Shown: positions 51,471-63,534, counted from the first letter of the stretch. The stretch is 64,000 nucleotides of DNA from Candidatus Alcyoniella australis (GCA_030765605.1 JAVCCG010000085.1:62001-126000), one strand, 5' to 3'. Program-made: numbers and translations. The notes: a model not told the origin generated them from the letters alone.

Positions 51471-51869
51471 ATGAATGTCTGTCCGCAATGCAAACGGCTC
51501 ACCGCTGAATCACAGATCTGCTCCCAATGCGGCAGCGCCCTGATCAGCGACGAACAATGGCGCCAGCGCCTGGCACAGCAGGGAGCAGCGCTCAAGGCCG
51601 AGCGCATCGAGGACGAGCAAATCCCGGCCCAGTCCGCAACGGCCGCGCCGCAGCCCGCCTTCGCCCCGACCGGACCACAGGGCTACGCGCCGCCGGGCTA
51701 CACCACGCCCTATCCCCAGGCAATCTACACGCCGATGCCCATGGCCCCGCCGCAACCGGCCAAGCCCAAGCAGCCGCTGCCGCCCTATTTTGCGCTGAAG
51801 CTGTTGTTGGGATCGGCCCTGAGCGTGGCGCTGTTCGCAGGAGCGTTGATCGTCGCGTCTTTTATCTGA
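51471..51869 (+). CDS. zinc-ribbon, proline-rich, single-pass membrane protein
   Basis: 132 residues. An N-terminal zinc ribbon (CPQC...CSQC, residues 4-20), a charged helix, a Pro/Ala/Tyr-rich linker (about 50-105) and a C-terminal transmembrane helix (about 110-131). It is probably tail-anchored with the ribbon in the cytoplasm. The function is unknown; it is the second zinc-ribbon plus membrane protein of the window (see 1403-2581). Confidence 0.65.
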   Translation: MNVCPQCKRLTAESQICSQCGSALISDEQWRQRLAQQGAALKAERIEDEQIPAQSATAAPQPAFAPTGPQGYAPPGYTTPYPQAIYTPMPMAPPQPAKPKQPLPPYFALKLLLGSALSVALFAGALIVASFI

Positions 51870-51891
51870 TCGATTAAAAAATCAGCGGTCG

Positions 51892-53130
51892 TTAAAACAC
51901 TTCCTCGGTGACGCACTCTTTATCGAGATCGAACGCGTCGTGCAGCGCACGCACCGCCAGCTCGGCGTACTTATCCTCGATCAGCACGCTGACCTTGATC
52001 TCGGAGGTCGAGACGAGCATTACGCCGATGCCCTCACCCGCCAGCGTCTTGAAGGTCTTGGAGGCGATGCCCGAGTGGTCCTTCATGCCCACGCCAATGA
52101 TCGAGATCTTGGCCACGGCCGGGCCGCGGTCGACCCCCACGGCCTGCATCGCCTCGGCCTGCTTGCTCAGGATCTTGAACGCGCGATCCTCGTCGAGCTT
52201 GGGCACGGTGAACGAGAAGTCGGAGAAGCCCTCGACCGAGCGGTTCTTGATGATCATGTCGACGTTGATGTCCGCGCCGGAGATCGGCTGAAATACGTCG
52301 GAGGCCACGCTGGGCTTATCGGGCACCCCGATAATCGTCAACAGCGCCTCCTTGCGGTTGTAAGCGATTCCAGTCACCAACATGCTTTCCATGCCCGGCT
52401 CCTCCTTGGTTACCAACGTTCCCGGATCGTCGTTGAAACTTGAGCGCACGCGTAGCGGCACGTTGTAGCGTTTGGCAAACGCCACTGAGCGGATCTGCAA
52501 CACCTTCGCGCCCTGTGAGGACATCTCGAGCATCTCGTCGTAGCTGATGCGTTCAAGCTTGCGCGCCTTGGGACAGATGTTGGGATCGGTGGTGAACACG
52601 CCGTCCACGTCGGTATAGATCTCGCACTCGTCGGCATTGAGCGCCGCGGCCAGCGCCACAGCCGTGGTGTCCGATCCGCCGCGTCCCAGCGTGGTGATGT
52701 CGCCGCCCTCGTCCACGCCCTGGAAGCCGGCGACGATCACGACCTTGCCATCTTCGAGCTGACGCAGCGCCGCCTCGGGATCGATGGCCTTGATCCGCGC
52801 GCGGCAAAACTTGTCGTCGGTCTGAATCTTGACCTGATGGGCCAGCAGGCTGATCGCTGGTACACCCATCTCGTTGAGCACGATCGTCATCAGCGCGATG
52901 CTCACCTGCTCGCCGGTGGCGAGCAGCACGTCGAGCTCGCGCTCAATGGGTTTGGCCGCCGCCTCGGCCGCCAGGCCAAGTAGTCGATCGGTCTCGCCGG
53001 CCATCGCCGAGAGCACCACCACCAGCTTGTTGCCCTCAGTGCGGGTCCGCGCAATGCGTACGGCGACGTTGCGGATTTTCTCCATACTGCCCACGCTGGT
53101 GCCGCCGTATTTTTGCACTATTAAGGCCAT
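51892..53130 (-). CDS. lysC: aspartate kinase
   Basis: 412 residues. Phosphorylates aspartate, first step to lysine, threonine, methionine and diaminopimelate. The N-terminal kinase motif KYGGTSVGS and GRGGSDTTAVALAA are present, and two ACT domains follow (about 265-412), the site of feedback inhibition by lysine and/or threonine. Single-ORF class, as in deltaproteobacteria. Last gene of the long leftward block from tilS. Confidence 0.95.
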   Translation of the reverse strand: MALIVQKYGGTSVGSMEKIRNVAVRIARTRTEGNKLVVVLSAMAGETDRLLGLAAEAAAKPIERELDVLLATGEQVSIALMTIVLNEMGVPAISLLAHQVKIQTDDKFCRARIKAIDPEAALRQLEDGKVVIVAGFQGVDEGGDITTLGRGGSDTTAVALAAALNADECEIYTDVDGVFTTDPNICPKARKLERISYDEMLEMSSQGAKVLQIRSVAFAKRYNVPLRVRSSFNDDPGTLVTKEEPGMESMLVTGIAYNRKEALLTIIGVPDKPSVASDVFQPISGADINVDMIIKNRSVEGFSDFSFTVPKLDEDRAFKILSKQAEAMQAVGVDRGPAVAKISIIGVGMKDHSGIASKTFKTLAGEGIGVMLVSTSEIKVSVLIEDKYAELAVRALHDAFDLDKECVTEEVF

Positions 53131-53149
53131 CGCTACTCCGGATGATTAA

Positions 53150-53626
53150 TCATGCTTTAACTGCGGCGCACAATAACACATGCGCGCTGTCGGTGGGACT
53201 GAGCAGCGCCCGCCGCCCCTGCCCGCTATAGCAAAGCTCGATCTCGAGCCTGCCGGCGGGAAGCTGTGCGGGGAACTTGTCGGCCCACTCCACTGCACAG
53301 GCGCTGTCGTAGCCCTCCAACGCCTCGTCCAGTCCGATCTGCTCGAGCTCCGCGGGGCGCTCCAGGCGATAGAAATCGACGTGGTACAGACCCGGCGCGC
53401 CGGGATAGAACTGGATCATGGTGAAGGTCGGGCTGTGCACCTGCTCGGGGTCGAGCCCCATGCCCGCGGCCAAGCCGCGCACCAGGGTGGTCTTGCCGCT
53501 ACCCAGCTCGCCGATCAACGCCAACACGTGTCCGGGCTTGATGGCCCGGCCTAGGTCGCGACCCAACGCCTCGGTGGCCGCGGCGTCGCCAAGCTCGATT
53601 ATTATTTCAGCGCTGTCGGATTTCAT
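53150..53626 (-). CDS. tsaE: tRNA threonylcarbamoyladenosine ATPase subunit TsaE
   Basis: 158 residues. P-loop GELGSGKTTLVRG (residues 40-52), SPTFTMIQFY, YHVDFYRL and the CAVEWADKF segment define TsaE, which works with TsaB and TsaD to make t6A37 in tRNAs reading ANN codons. TsaB and TsaD are not in the window. It follows nnr, as in many bacteria. Confidence 0.94.
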   Translation of the reverse strand: MKSDSAEIIIELGDAAATEALGRDLGRAIKPGHVLALIGELGSGKTTLVRGLAAGMGLDPEQVHSPTFTMIQFYPGAPGLYHVDFYRLERPAELEQIGLDEALEGYDSACAVEWADKFPAQLPAGRLEIELCYSGQGRRALLSPTDSAHVLLCAAVKA

Positions 53627-53648
53627 CGTATCGGCGACCGTTGTGCTT

Positions 53649-55217
53649 TTAATTCTCGGGATCCTCGCCCCGAGCCTCGCGTTCGAGTCGCCTGAGGCAC
53701 TGCGGCAGCTCGTCGAGCAGATCCCCGGCGATCAAGGCCCGCTCGCCGATCCGTTGGGCGACCCGGTCGCCGGCCATGCCGTGGATGTATGCAGCAGCAG
53801 CAGCAGCATCGAATTCGTCGTTCCACTGGGCCCACATCCCGAGCATCATCCCGGCCAGTACGTCGCCCGTGCCGCCCGAGGCCATGCCCGGATTGCCCGT
53901 AGGCACGATGGCGGCCAGGCCCTCGGGCCGGGCCACGATGCTCGTTGCGCCCTTGAGCACGGTGACCGCACCGGAGCGCTCGCTGATCGTTGTGGCCGCG
54001 AGCAGCCGATCGGCCTGAACCTCGTCGGGAGAAACGCCGAGCAGCCTGCCGGCCTCGCCCGGATGCGGCAGCAGCACGGTCGGGCCGCGGCGTGCGGCCA
54101 GCTCGTCGAGGCGTCCTGCCCAGGCGTTGAGCCCATCGGCGTCGATCACCAGCGGCTTGCGGCAGCGCAGGGTGAAATCGCGCGCGAACTGCCGCGCGTT
54201 CTCCTCCGCTCCCAATCCCGGCCCGAGCAGCACCACGTCCTGGGTGCGGGCCAGGGCCAGCGCCTGGTCCAACGACTCGGCGCACAGCGAGCCGTCGAGC
54301 TCGGGCAGCGGCCGGGTCATCACCTCGGTGAGCTTGTTCTCAATAATCGGGGCCAAGCAGCGCGGCACGGCGCAAGTCACCAGCCCGGCGCCGACCCTGG
54401 CGGCGGCCAGCCCGGCCATGCACACCGCGCCGGTCAGCCCTGGGCTCGAACCGAATACGGCAACGCGGCCGTAAGAACCCTTGTTGCTGTCCTGGGGTCG
54501 CGGCATGAACAGGTCAGAGAAATCGTCGCGCTCGAGCAGGCCCACGCACAGGTCGTAGCGGTCGATCACCTCAGGCGGAATCGAGATGTCGACGACCTCC
54601 AGCTTGCCGCACTGCGAGCGTCCGGGCTCGAGCAACTGGCCGATCTTGGGCAGGCCGAAGGTCAGCGTAACCTCGGCACTGATGCAGGGGCCGATCAGCG
54701 CACCGCGATCCGAGCTCAGGCCCGAGGGGATGTCCACGGCCAGCACCGGGGCCATGCAGCCGTTGACGCGCTGGACCGCCTGGGCGAGCAGTCCGCTCAG
54801 CGGCCGCTGGAGCCCCGTGCCAAGCAGCGCGTCGACCACCAGTCCCACGCGCAGGTCCAGGGTGCGCAGGCCGCGGCCGTCGGTGATCTGTTTGACCTTG
54901 ACGCCCATTGCGCGCAGCACGTCGAGGTTGATCCTGGCGTCGCCGCGCACATCGTCGGCCCTGCCAAACAAGTAGACACCGACCGGCACGCCTTGGTTGC
55001 TCAGATGGCGGGCAATGACAAAGCCGTCGCCGCCGTTGTTGCCCTTGCCGCAGAGGATGGTCACGCCGCGGGACAGCCGGTCGCCGAACGACTCCAGCGC
55101 CTTTTCAGCGCAGGCACGTCCGGCGTTCTCCATCAGCACTACGCCGGGCAGGCCCAGCCCCTCAATGCAGGCGCGGTCCAGCTCGCGCATCTGCTCCGCG
55201 TTGACCGCCGGTATCAC
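53649..55217 (-). CDS. nnr: bifunctional NAD(P)H-hydrate epimerase / ADP-dependent dehydratase
   Basis: 522 residues. It repairs damaged NADH and NADPH hydrates. The N-terminal epimerase (1-215) shows MNAEQMRELDRA-like VNAEQMRELDRA, LCGKGNNGGDG and ALLGTGLQRPL; the C-terminal ribokinase-like dehydratase (about 230-515) shows GSYGRVAVFGSS, VLLPHPGEAGRLLG and GTGDVLAGM. GTG 55217 overlaps the pdxJ stop as GTGA; the frame continues upstream but lacks family resemblance. The acpS gene often found between pdxJ and nnr in related genomes is absent. Confidence 0.93.
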   Translation of the reverse strand: MIPAVNAEQMRELDRACIEGLGLPGVVLMENAGRACAEKALESFGDRLSRGVTILCGKGNNGGDGFVIARHLSNQGVPVGVYLFGRADDVRGDARINLDVLRAMGVKVKQITDGRGLRTLDLRVGLVVDALLGTGLQRPLSGLLAQAVQRVNGCMAPVLAVDIPSGLSSDRGALIGPCISAEVTLTFGLPKIGQLLEPGRSQCGKLEVVDISIPPEVIDRYDLCVGLLERDDFSDLFMPRPQDSNKGSYGRVAVFGSSPGLTGAVCMAGLAAARVGAGLVTCAVPRCLAPIIENKLTEVMTRPLPELDGSLCAESLDQALALARTQDVVLLGPGLGAEENARQFARDFTLRCRKPLVIDADGLNAWAGRLDELAARRGPTVLLPHPGEAGRLLGVSPDEVQADRLLAATTISERSGAVTVLKGATSIVARPEGLAAIVPTGNPGMASGGTGDVLAGMMLGMWAQWNDEFDAAAAAAYIHGMAGDRVAQRIGERALIAGDLLDELPQCLRRLEREARGEDPEN

Positions 55218-55939
55218 CGCCGCGCCCTGCGGATCGCGTCGATCATCTCGCGTACCGCACGCTCCATGCCAACCAATGCCGCCCGGGCAATGATCGCGTG
55301 CCCGATGTTGAACTCCTCGATCTCGGCCAATGCGGCCACCGGCAGGAGGTTGCGATAGTCCAGGCCGTGTCCGGCATGGCAGCCCATGCCCAGCTTGCCG
55401 GCGAGCTTGATGCTGTTGACGATCTCCTGCAGCTGGCGCTCGCGTTCGGGCCCCGGCGGCGATTCGCAATAGCGGCCGGTGTTGATCTCCACCGCCTGGG
55501 CGCCGACCATGTGCGCGGCCTTGACCTGGTCGAGGTTGGGGTCGACGAACAGGCTGACGTGCACCTCGCGCTCCTTGAACAGCGCGATGTTGTTCTTCAG
55601 CGTGTCGCGGTGCGTCATCACGTCCAGGCCGCCCTCGGTGGTCAGCTCATCGGGACGCTCGGGAACGAAGGTCACCTGGTCGGGAGCGATCGACATCACC
55701 AGGCGGATCGTGTCCTGCTCCGTGGCCATCTCCACGTTGAGCCGCGTTTTGAGCGTGCGGCGCAACATCTCGAGGTCGCGCTCCTGGATATGGCGACGAT
55801 CGGCACGGATGTGCACGGTGATCCCGTCGGCGCCCGCCAGCTCGCACAGCAGCGCAGCGGCTACCGGATCGGGTTCCTGGGCCTGGCGGGCCTGTCGCAG
55901 GGTGGCCACGTGGTCGATGTTGACGTTCAAACGTACCAA
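55214..55939 (-). CDS. pdxJ: pyridoxine 5'-phosphate synthase
   Basis: 241 residues from TTG 55939, which has GGAGG seven bases upstream; upstream frame residues are not conserved. It condenses 1-deoxyxylulose-5-phosphate with 3-amino-2-oxopropyl phosphate to form vitamin B6. NIDHVATLRQAR (residues 6-17), ADGITVHIRADRRHI and VSLFVDPN are family hallmarks. It implies the DXP-dependent B6 route. Confidence 0.95.
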   Translation of the reverse strand: MVRLNVNIDHVATLRQARQAQEPDPVAAALLCELAGADGITVHIRADRRHIQERDLEMLRRTLKTRLNVEMATEQDTIRLVMSIAPDQVTFVPERPDELTTEGGLDVMTHRDTLKNNIALFKEREVHVSLFVDPNLDQVKAAHMVGAQAVEINTGRYCESPPGPERERQLQEIVNSIKLAGKLGMGCHAGHGLDYRNLLPVAALAEIEEFNIGHAIIARAALVGMERAVREMIDAIRRARR

Positions 55940-55976
55940 CTTACTTCCTCCTCTGATCCGCCGACCCGGCGGCAGT

Positions 55977-57338
55977 CTATTTAGCACCTATCTCGCTGTC
56001 GATTACCTCGATGATCTGGTCGCGCAGACGCTCGATCTGCTGCATGCTCTCGCCCTCGATCATTACTCGCGCCAACATCTCGGTGCCCGAATAGCGCACC
56101 AGCACGCGTCCCCTGTCGGCCAGCTCGGACTCGGCGGCTTCGATCGCCTGGCAGACTCGCGGTATTTGCGTCATGTCCGGCTTGGAGGCGACCTTTAGAT
56201 TGCGCAGTACCTGCGGCAGGCTGGTCATCACCTTGGACAGTTCGCTCAGCGGCTTGCCGCTCTGAGCCATCAGCGCCAGCACCTGCAGCGCGGAGAGCGT
56301 GCCGTCGCCCGTGGTGGCGTGATCGAGGAACACCAGGTGGCCCGACTGCTCGCCGCCGAAGTTGTATCCGTTGCGTCGGAGTTCCTCGACAACGTAGCGG
56401 TCTCCGACCTGCGTACGCAGCAGCTGGCAACCCATCTCGCGGCAGGCGATCTCCAGGCCGATGTTGCTCATTACCGTGGAGACCAGGGTGTTGCGTCGCA
56501 GCTCTCCGCTTTGCAGCAGCGCTTTGGCTATCATCGCCATCACGTGATCGCCGTCTATCACCTCGCCGTTCTCGTCGGCCAGGATCAGGCGGTCGGCGTC
56601 GCCGTCGAGGGCCACTCCGAGCTGTGCCCCGTTGCGACGTACCTGGTCGCACATCACCTCGGGGTGCAATGCGCCCACTCCGCAGTTGATATTTACACCG
56701 TCGGGCTCCGCGCCGACCAACACCACCTCGGCTCCGAGCTCGGTGAACACCAGCGGCGCCACGCGGTACGCCGCGCCGTTGGCGCAGTCGAGCACGATCT
56801 TGTAGCCCTCGAGGGTCATCCCTTTGGGAAAGGTGTTCTTGAGAAACACCACGTAGCGCCCCACCGCGTCCGCCACGCGCGCGGCTTTGCCCACGTCCGC
56901 GGCCTGGCAGCGCTGTTGCAGATGCTCGCCGTCCTTCATGTAGCGTTCGATCAGCGCCTCGGTCTCGTCGGGCAGCTTGAACCCGTCGGCGTCGAAAAAC
57001 TTGATCCCGTTGTCTTGGAACGGATTGTGGCTGGCGGAAATCACCACCCCGGCGTCGGCGCGCATGCTCGCGGTCAGAAAGGCGATGCCCGGCGTGGGCA
57101 ACGGTCCGACCAGCAACACGTCGACGCCCATCGAGCAAATGCCCGAGGCCAGCGCGGTCTCGAGCATGTAGCCCGACAGCCGCGTATCTTTGCCGATCAG
57201 GATCTTGTCGCGTCGGCCCTTGCGGCGCAGAAAGACCTGGGCCGCGGCCTGGCCGATGGCCATTACGGTCTCGGGGGTCATCGGCTCGGAGTTGGCTACT
57301 CCGCGCACTCCGTCGGTTCCGAAAAGATGGCGAGTCAA
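55977..57338 (-). CDS. glmM: phosphoglucosamine mutase
   Basis: 453 residues from TTG 57338, GGAGGA seven bases upstream. It converts glucosamine-6-phosphate to glucosamine-1-phosphate for peptidoglycan and [11 protein letters not shown] at the N-terminus, the phosphoserine loop ISASHNP (about 100), and DGDADRL (metal) are intact. It follows cdaA and cdaR, as in Firmicutes where GlmM binds and inhibits CdaA. Confidence 0.95.
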   Translation of the reverse strand: MTRHLFGTDGVRGVANSEPMTPETVMAIGQAAAQVFLRRKGRRDKILIGKDTRLSGYMLETALASGICSMGVDVLLVGPLPTPGIAFLTASMRADAGVVISASHNPFQDNGIKFFDADGFKLPDETEALIERYMKDGEHLQQRCQAADVGKAARVADAVGRYVVFLKNTFPKGMTLEGYKIVLDCANGAAYRVAPLVFTELGAEVVLVGAEPDGVNINCGVGALHPEVMCDQVRRNGAQLGVALDGDADRLILADENGEVIDGDHVMAMIAKALLQSGELRRNTLVSTVMSNIGLEIACREMGCQLLRTQVGDRYVVEELRRNGYNFGGEQSGHLVFLDHATTGDGTLSALQVLALMAQSGKPLSELSKVMTSLPQVLRNLKVASKPDMTQIPRVCQAIEAAESELADRGRVLVRYSGTEMLARVMIEGESMQQIERLRDQIIEVIDSEIGAK

Positions 57339-57391
57339 ACTCGATCCTCCAGCCCGGCGCAATTCGATCGGTCTATGGCCGTTTGCGGCCC

Positions 57392-58345
57392 TCAGTGCAG
57401 CTTGACCTTGACCTGCTCGAATTTATCCGGACCCTTGACACCGCCGACAGCGTCCGCCGGCAGTTGAATCATTAACTTCGGACGCAGCAGGTAGCTGCCG
57501 CGTTCCAGTCCGTTGCCGTCGATAACCAGCCTCACGTCGCCGGGATTGAGCCGTTCGATATCGATCTGCGGTCCCTCGATCTTCACGCTGAGCTGCGGCG
57601 GTTCGACGCCGAACTTAAGCTCGGTATTGATCACCTCGATCGGCAGGTCCTCGAGCTCGACCGCGGCCATCCGCGGCTCGATCTGGATCAGCACGCTGAT
57701 CAGGCTTACGCCCTTGACCACGATCGGCCGGCCCGTGGTATCCAGCCCCACCTCGACCTGGATGTTGCCGCGGCGTCCGTTGACGTCCAACGGCTCGGTG
57801 GGCAGCGATACCAGCGCGCCGACAACCGAGCGCGGCCCTTGGATCACCACGGTCTTGGGATCGGTGACGATCCGCGCCGGGTCCAAATCGTGTCCGGGGG
57901 CCGGTTGGCCCACGGTGACGACCTCGACGCCGACCTCCTGTTCGATCAGTTCCTCGAACTCGATCGAGATCTGACTGGGCTCGATGGAGGTCACAATCAC
58001 GTCGCGCGGCAGCACGGCGTCGATCTTGCGCTTGTAAATGCGGTAGGTGTAGACCTCGGGCTCGGTGATGTTGGAGACGTCGATGTTGTAGATCAGCTTG
58101 TCTTCGTCGATCAGTTCGATGTCGCGCTCGCGCCCTTTGACACGGATTTCGATCTCGGAAGGCAGGTCGCCGATTCGCGCCAGGCCGGTCGGGTCGCCGG
58201 TCTGGATCAGCTTAAGCTGCCGGGTGACCTCGATCACGTCCTGCCCTTCGCCCATGCTCACCATCAGGTAGAGGATCAGCGCGAACAGCAAACTCAGCAG
58301 CTTGAGGTGCAGGTTCTCGAAGATTTTTTTCCTAATCGCGACCAT
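57392..58345 (-). CDS. cdaR: YbbR-domain protein (CdaR-like regulator)
   Basis: 317 residues: one N-terminal membrane helix (about 12-32) and three to four YbbR repeats outside (about 45-310). In Firmicutes this protein regulates the diadenylate cyclase CdaA. The gene follows cdaA by three bases and precedes glmM, as in the classical operon, which supports the assignment. Role in a Gram-negative envelope is inferred only. Confidence 0.85.
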   Translation of the reverse strand: MVAIRKKIFENLHLKLLSLLFALILYLMVSMGEGQDVIEVTRQLKLIQTGDPTGLARIGDLPSEIEIRVKGRERDIELIDEDKLIYNIDVSNITEPEVYTYRIYKRKIDAVLPRDVIVTSIEPSQISIEFEELIEQEVGVEVVTVGQPAPGHDLDPARIVTDPKTVVIQGPRSVVGALVSLPTEPLDVNGRRGNIQVEVGLDTTGRPIVVKGVSLISVLIQIEPRMAAVELEDLPIEVINTELKFGVEPPQLSVKIEGPQIDIERLNPGDVRLVIDGNGLERGSYLLRPKLMIQLPADAVGGVKGPDKFEQVKVKLH

Positions 58346-58348
58346 CGC

Positions 58349-59239
58349 TCATCCGATCATATTGCTGAGCATCATCCGCAGATCCTCGGGGGAGGTCACC
58401 GGCCGCAACGTGCCGTCGACGACCACCGTGGCCTCGCCGCGCTCCTCGCTGACCACGATCACCACCGAGTCGCTCTCCTCGGAAATGCCCAGCGCGGCGC
58501 GATGCCGGGTACCCAGGTCCTTTTCGATCTCGATGTCCGTTGCCAGCGGGAAAAACGTGCCCGCCGCCACGATGCGTCCGCTACGGATTACCACTGCGCC
58601 GTCGTGGATCGGCGAGCTGGGCATGAAGATCGCGGTCAGCAGGTCCTTGTTGACCGCGGCGTCCATCTTGACCGCGTCGTCGATGTACTCCTTGAGCCCG
58701 GTGTCGCGCTCAATGGCGATGATCGCACCAATGCGGCGATTGGCCAGGGTCGAGACGGTCTGCACCAGCTCGGAGACCAGCTCCGTGCTCTGCATCTCGT
58801 GGGATCCAAAAAACGGTGCTTTGCCCACACGCGCCAGGGCCCTGCGGATCTCGCTTTGGAACAGCACGACGATCACGAGAATGAAGTTGGTTAAAAAGCT
58901 GGCGAGGATGAAGTTCACGACCTTCATCTCCAGCTTAATCGCCACCCACTGCACCACCAGTAGCAGTGCCAGGCCGAGCAGGATCTGCGTGGCCCGCGTG
59001 CCCTTGACGATCAGTATCAGGCGATAGATGACGTAGGCCACCAGCAGAATGTCGACCACGGTCACCAGGCCGCCGGCTAGGTCGGCGAAGGTCAGATCCT
59101 GAAGGAACGAGCCCTCGCCCGGGGCTTGGATCGCCCGGCTGATCGCGGTCGATCCGTCGAGCGGTGTCGCTACGGCTTCGCCGGCCGCGGCCGGAGTGGG
59201 CGAGGCCTGGGCCACGAGCAGCGGCGCGTTACGAAGCAT
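58349..59239 (-). CDS. cdaA: diadenylate cyclase (c-di-AMP synthase) CdaA
   Basis: 296 residues. It makes cyclic di-AMP from two ATP. Three membrane helices (about 50-130) precede the DAC domain with its signature IHDGAVVI and GTRHRAALG (RHR) motifs. A 45-residue Ala/Pro-rich N-terminus precedes the first helix, longer than usual. It overlaps folP by 11 bases and leads the cdaA-cdaR-glmM set. No c-di-AMP phosphodiesterase (GdpP/PgpH) is in the window; the separate DHH domain of Cca is unlikely to be one. Confidence 0.93.
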   Translation of the reverse strand: MLRNAPLLVAQASPTPAAAGEAVATPLDGSTAISRAIQAPGEGSFLQDLTFADLAGGLVTVVDILLVAYVIYRLILIVKGTRATQILLGLALLLVVQWVAIKLEMKVVNFILASFLTNFILVIVVLFQSEIRRALARVGKAPFFGSHEMQSTELVSELVQTVSTLANRRIGAIIAIERDTGLKEYIDDAVKMDAAVNKDLLTAIFMPSSPIHDGAVVIRSGRIVAAGTFFPLATDIEIEKDLGTRHRAALGISEESDSVVIVVSEERGEATVVVDGTLRPVTSPEDLRMMLSNMIG

Positions 59240-60086
59240 TGCGAATCGCCTCGGCGAGCTGCACGGTCTGCCGCAGTTCGCCCACGTCGTGGATGCGCAC
59301 CACCCGCGCGCCGGCCAAAATCGCCGCGGTCACACTCGCCGCGGTGCCCATCAGCCTCTGGTCGACCTCGGCGCCGCTGAGCACGCCGATGAACGCCTTG
59401 CGGCTGGCGCCGATCAGCACCGGCCGTCCGGCCCGGGCGATGCGCGCGAGGTGTTTGAGCAGGCTCAGGTTGTGCCCGACGGTCTTGCCAAATCCGATGC
59501 CCGGATCCACTGCCAACGCCGTGGGCTGGATGCCCGCGGCCAGCGCCCGGGCCTTGGCCGCCTCGAGGTATTCGATCACCTCGGAGACTACGTCGTCGTA
59601 GACCGGATCGTGCTGCATGTTCCTGGGCTCTCCGCGCATGTGCATCAGCACCAGCCCCGCGCCGTTGCGCGCCACGGTGTCGGCCATCTGCGGATCGGCG
59701 GACAGTGCGCTGATGTCGTTGACGATCACCGCCCCGGCGTCGATTGCGGCCTGGGCCACAGCGGCCCGGCTGGTGTCCACGCTGATCAGGGCGTCGATCT
59801 CGCCGCGCAGTCGCCGGATTACCGGCACCACGCGCTCGATCTGCTGCTCGACGCTCACCGGATCGGCGCCGGGACGCGTCGACTCTCCGCCGACATCGAC
59901 AATCTGTGCGCCATGGGCGACCAGCTCGATCCCGTGCTCGACCGCGCGGTCCGCATCGTGGTAGCGGCCGCCGTCCGAGAAGGAGTCGGGCGTGACGTTG
60001 ACCACGCCCATGATCGCCACCCGCTGCTCGAGGTCGAGGTCGAAACCCCTGGCTTTCCAGCGGTGGCAAGAGTTCGATTGCGCCAT
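59229..60086 (-). CDS. folP: dihydropteroate synthase
   Basis: 285 residues. It joins p-aminobenzoate to dihydropterin diphosphate in folate synthesis and is the sulfonamide target. IMGVVNVTPDSFSDGG, VDVGGESTRPGA, SVDTSRA, NDISAL, DPGIGFGKT and GASRKAFIG are all present. Its ATG directly follows the ftsH stop with no gap. Confidence 0.96.
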   Translation of the reverse strand: MAQSNSCHRWKARGFDLDLEQRVAIMGVVNVTPDSFSDGGRYHDADRAVEHGIELVAHGAQIVDVGGESTRPGADPVSVEQQIERVVPVIRRLRGEIDALISVDTSRAAVAQAAIDAGAVIVNDISALSADPQMADTVARNGAGLVLMHMRGEPRNMQHDPVYDDVVSEVIEYLEAAKARALAAGIQPTALAVDPGIGFGKTVGHNLSLLKHLARIARAGRPVLIGASRKAFIGVLSGAEVDQRLMGTAASVTAAILAGARVVRIHDVGELRQTVQLAEAIRNAS

Positions 60087-62063
<1,977 letters not shown>

Positions 62064-62151
62064 AAAGTCTATATTTCCCCCGGGCGCAAAGCGCACCAAT
62101 GACTATCCGGTCCTGCCGGATATTAAACCATAGGTACCCTATTGTGCATTG

Positions 62152-63534
62152 TCAACGAAAACGTACCCATATGATCGATTTCGAGACCTGATTGGGCGCG
62201 ACGCGTTGCGCTACGGGCAATCCGCTGCCGCCGATCACCCCTTGCGAGTCGACCAGCAGCAGGCACTGTCTGCGCTGTAGGGTCTTGAAACCCAAGCGGT
62301 CGAACAGCTGCTTGAGCTTTTGCTCGCCGGAGGAACCCTGCGGGGCGTAGCGATCGCCAAAGCGGTATGTCCTGCAGCACAGCTCGCCGACGATCCGCTC
62401 CGCGTCCAACTCGAGAAGCGGCGTTTGGCACTCCGCCGGACTTTGCAGCACCTCGATTGATCCGTGTTCGCCGGGCAGCCGCGTCAGGCCGGGCACGGCC
62501 AGCGGCACCGGATCAAAGGGGCGTCCCACAGGCGGCTGCGCAGTCTCGGGGCCGATCCAGGCCGTGTCGCCCAAACGCTCGATTCGCAGACCGCGCGGCA
62601 GGTCGGCGCGGCTCTGCGCTGCAAGGCCGCATACCACGTCGCGGCAGAGCTCCAGATGGCGCGAGCTGATTTCGAAACGCGCGGCGCGGCCCAGGGCAAT
62701 GCGCAATACACGCAACGCCAGCGCCTCGGGCAGGTCGCGCAGCCCGTTGGGTTCGATCAATAGGTTGTCGCGGCCGTCGGGTTTCACAAGTTCCTGTTCG
62801 GCCTGCACAGCCAAATGATCGAGAGCCTCGTCCTCCAGGCGGGCGATGCGCGCCAGGCGCAAAATTGAGCGGGCGGTGCCCTGCCCCAGCTGCTGATAAA
62901 CCACAGGCAAGACTTCGTGCCGAATGCGGTTGCGCGTGTAGTGCGGGTCGCGATTGGAGCTGTCGACGCGGTACTCGATCGAGCACTGACGCGCATATTC
63001 GATCAGCTCCGTGCGTCGAAAAGGCAGCAGCGGGCGCACGAACGGGCCGCGCTTTTCCGGGATGCCCGCCAGGCCGTGAATCCCGGTGCCGCGCGAGAGT
63101 CTGAATACCAGAGTCTCGATCACGTCGTCGGCGTTATGTCCGGTGGCGATCTTGTCCAGGCCGTGTTCGCGGGCAATATTTTCCAGGAACGCCTCGCGGA
63201 CCTTGCGCGCCTCGCCCTGCACGCTTTGCTCGCCGGCCCGCACCTGCGCCCGGCCCTCGTACAGTTCGACGTCCAGGTCCGCGGCCACGGCCCGGCAGTG
63301 CTCGAGATCGGCGTCGGCCTCGGCCCCGCGCAGGCCGTGATGCAAATGCGCCGCGGCCAACTTCAGTCCGAACTCTTCGCGCAACGAGTGCAACAGGTGC
63401 AGCAACACGTGCGAATCCGGTCCGCCCGAATATGCCGCCAGCACGCGATCAGCGGGCGCGATCAGGCCCGTGTTTCGCAGGTGCGCCCGGAATCGTCTAC
63501 GCAGGGAACCCGTTTTATTCTTTCTCCGGCTCAG
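62152..63534 (-). CDS. tilS: tRNA(Ile)-lysidine synthetase (start uncertain)
   Basis: It converts C34 of the CAU anticodon tRNA-Ile to lysidine. PP-loop SGGPDSHVLLHLLH, ATGHNADDVIETLVF and RNRIRHEVLP are clear. The first ordinary start, GTG 63444, falls just before the PP-loop, yet the family-like N-terminal helix (RRRFRAHLRNTGLIAPADRV) is coded upstream in the same frame with no ATG, GTG or TTG. CTG 63534, overlapping the upstream stop as CTGA, gives 460 residues; a CTG at 63504 is another option. Used here: 63534. Confidence 0.85.
   Translation of the reverse strand: MSRRKNKTGSLRRRFRAHLRNTGLIAPADRVLAAYSGGPDSHVLLHLLHSLREEFGLKLAAAHLHHGLRGAEADADLEHCRAVAADLDVELYEGRAQVRAGEQSVQGEARKVREAFLENIAREHGLDKIATGHNADDVIETLVFRLSRGTGIHGLAGIPEKRGPFVRPLLPFRRTELIEYARQCSIEYRVDSSNRDPHYTRNRIRHEVLPVVYQQLGQGTARSILRLARIARLEDEALDHLAVQAEQELVKPDGRDNLLIEPNGLRDLPEALALRVLRIALGRAARFEISSRHLELCRDVVCGLAAQSRADLPRGLRIERLGDTAWIGPETAQPPVGRPFDPVPLAVPGLTRLPGEHGSIEVLQSPAECQTPLLELDAERIVGELCCRTYRFGDRYAPQGSSGEQKLKQLFDRLGFKTLQRRQCLLLVDSQGVIGGSGLPVAQRVAPNQVSKSIIWVRFR

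Noticed and set aside
53418-55358. 646-codon plus-strand frame opposite nnr
   Set aside because: Antisense shadow of tsaE/nnr; low-complexity Arg/Gln/His composition and no motif.
55218-55469. N-terminal extension of nnr upstream of GTG 55217
   Set aside because: Overlaps pdxJ in another frame and is Arg/Gln-rich without similarity to YjeF; the GTGA junction gives the expected start.
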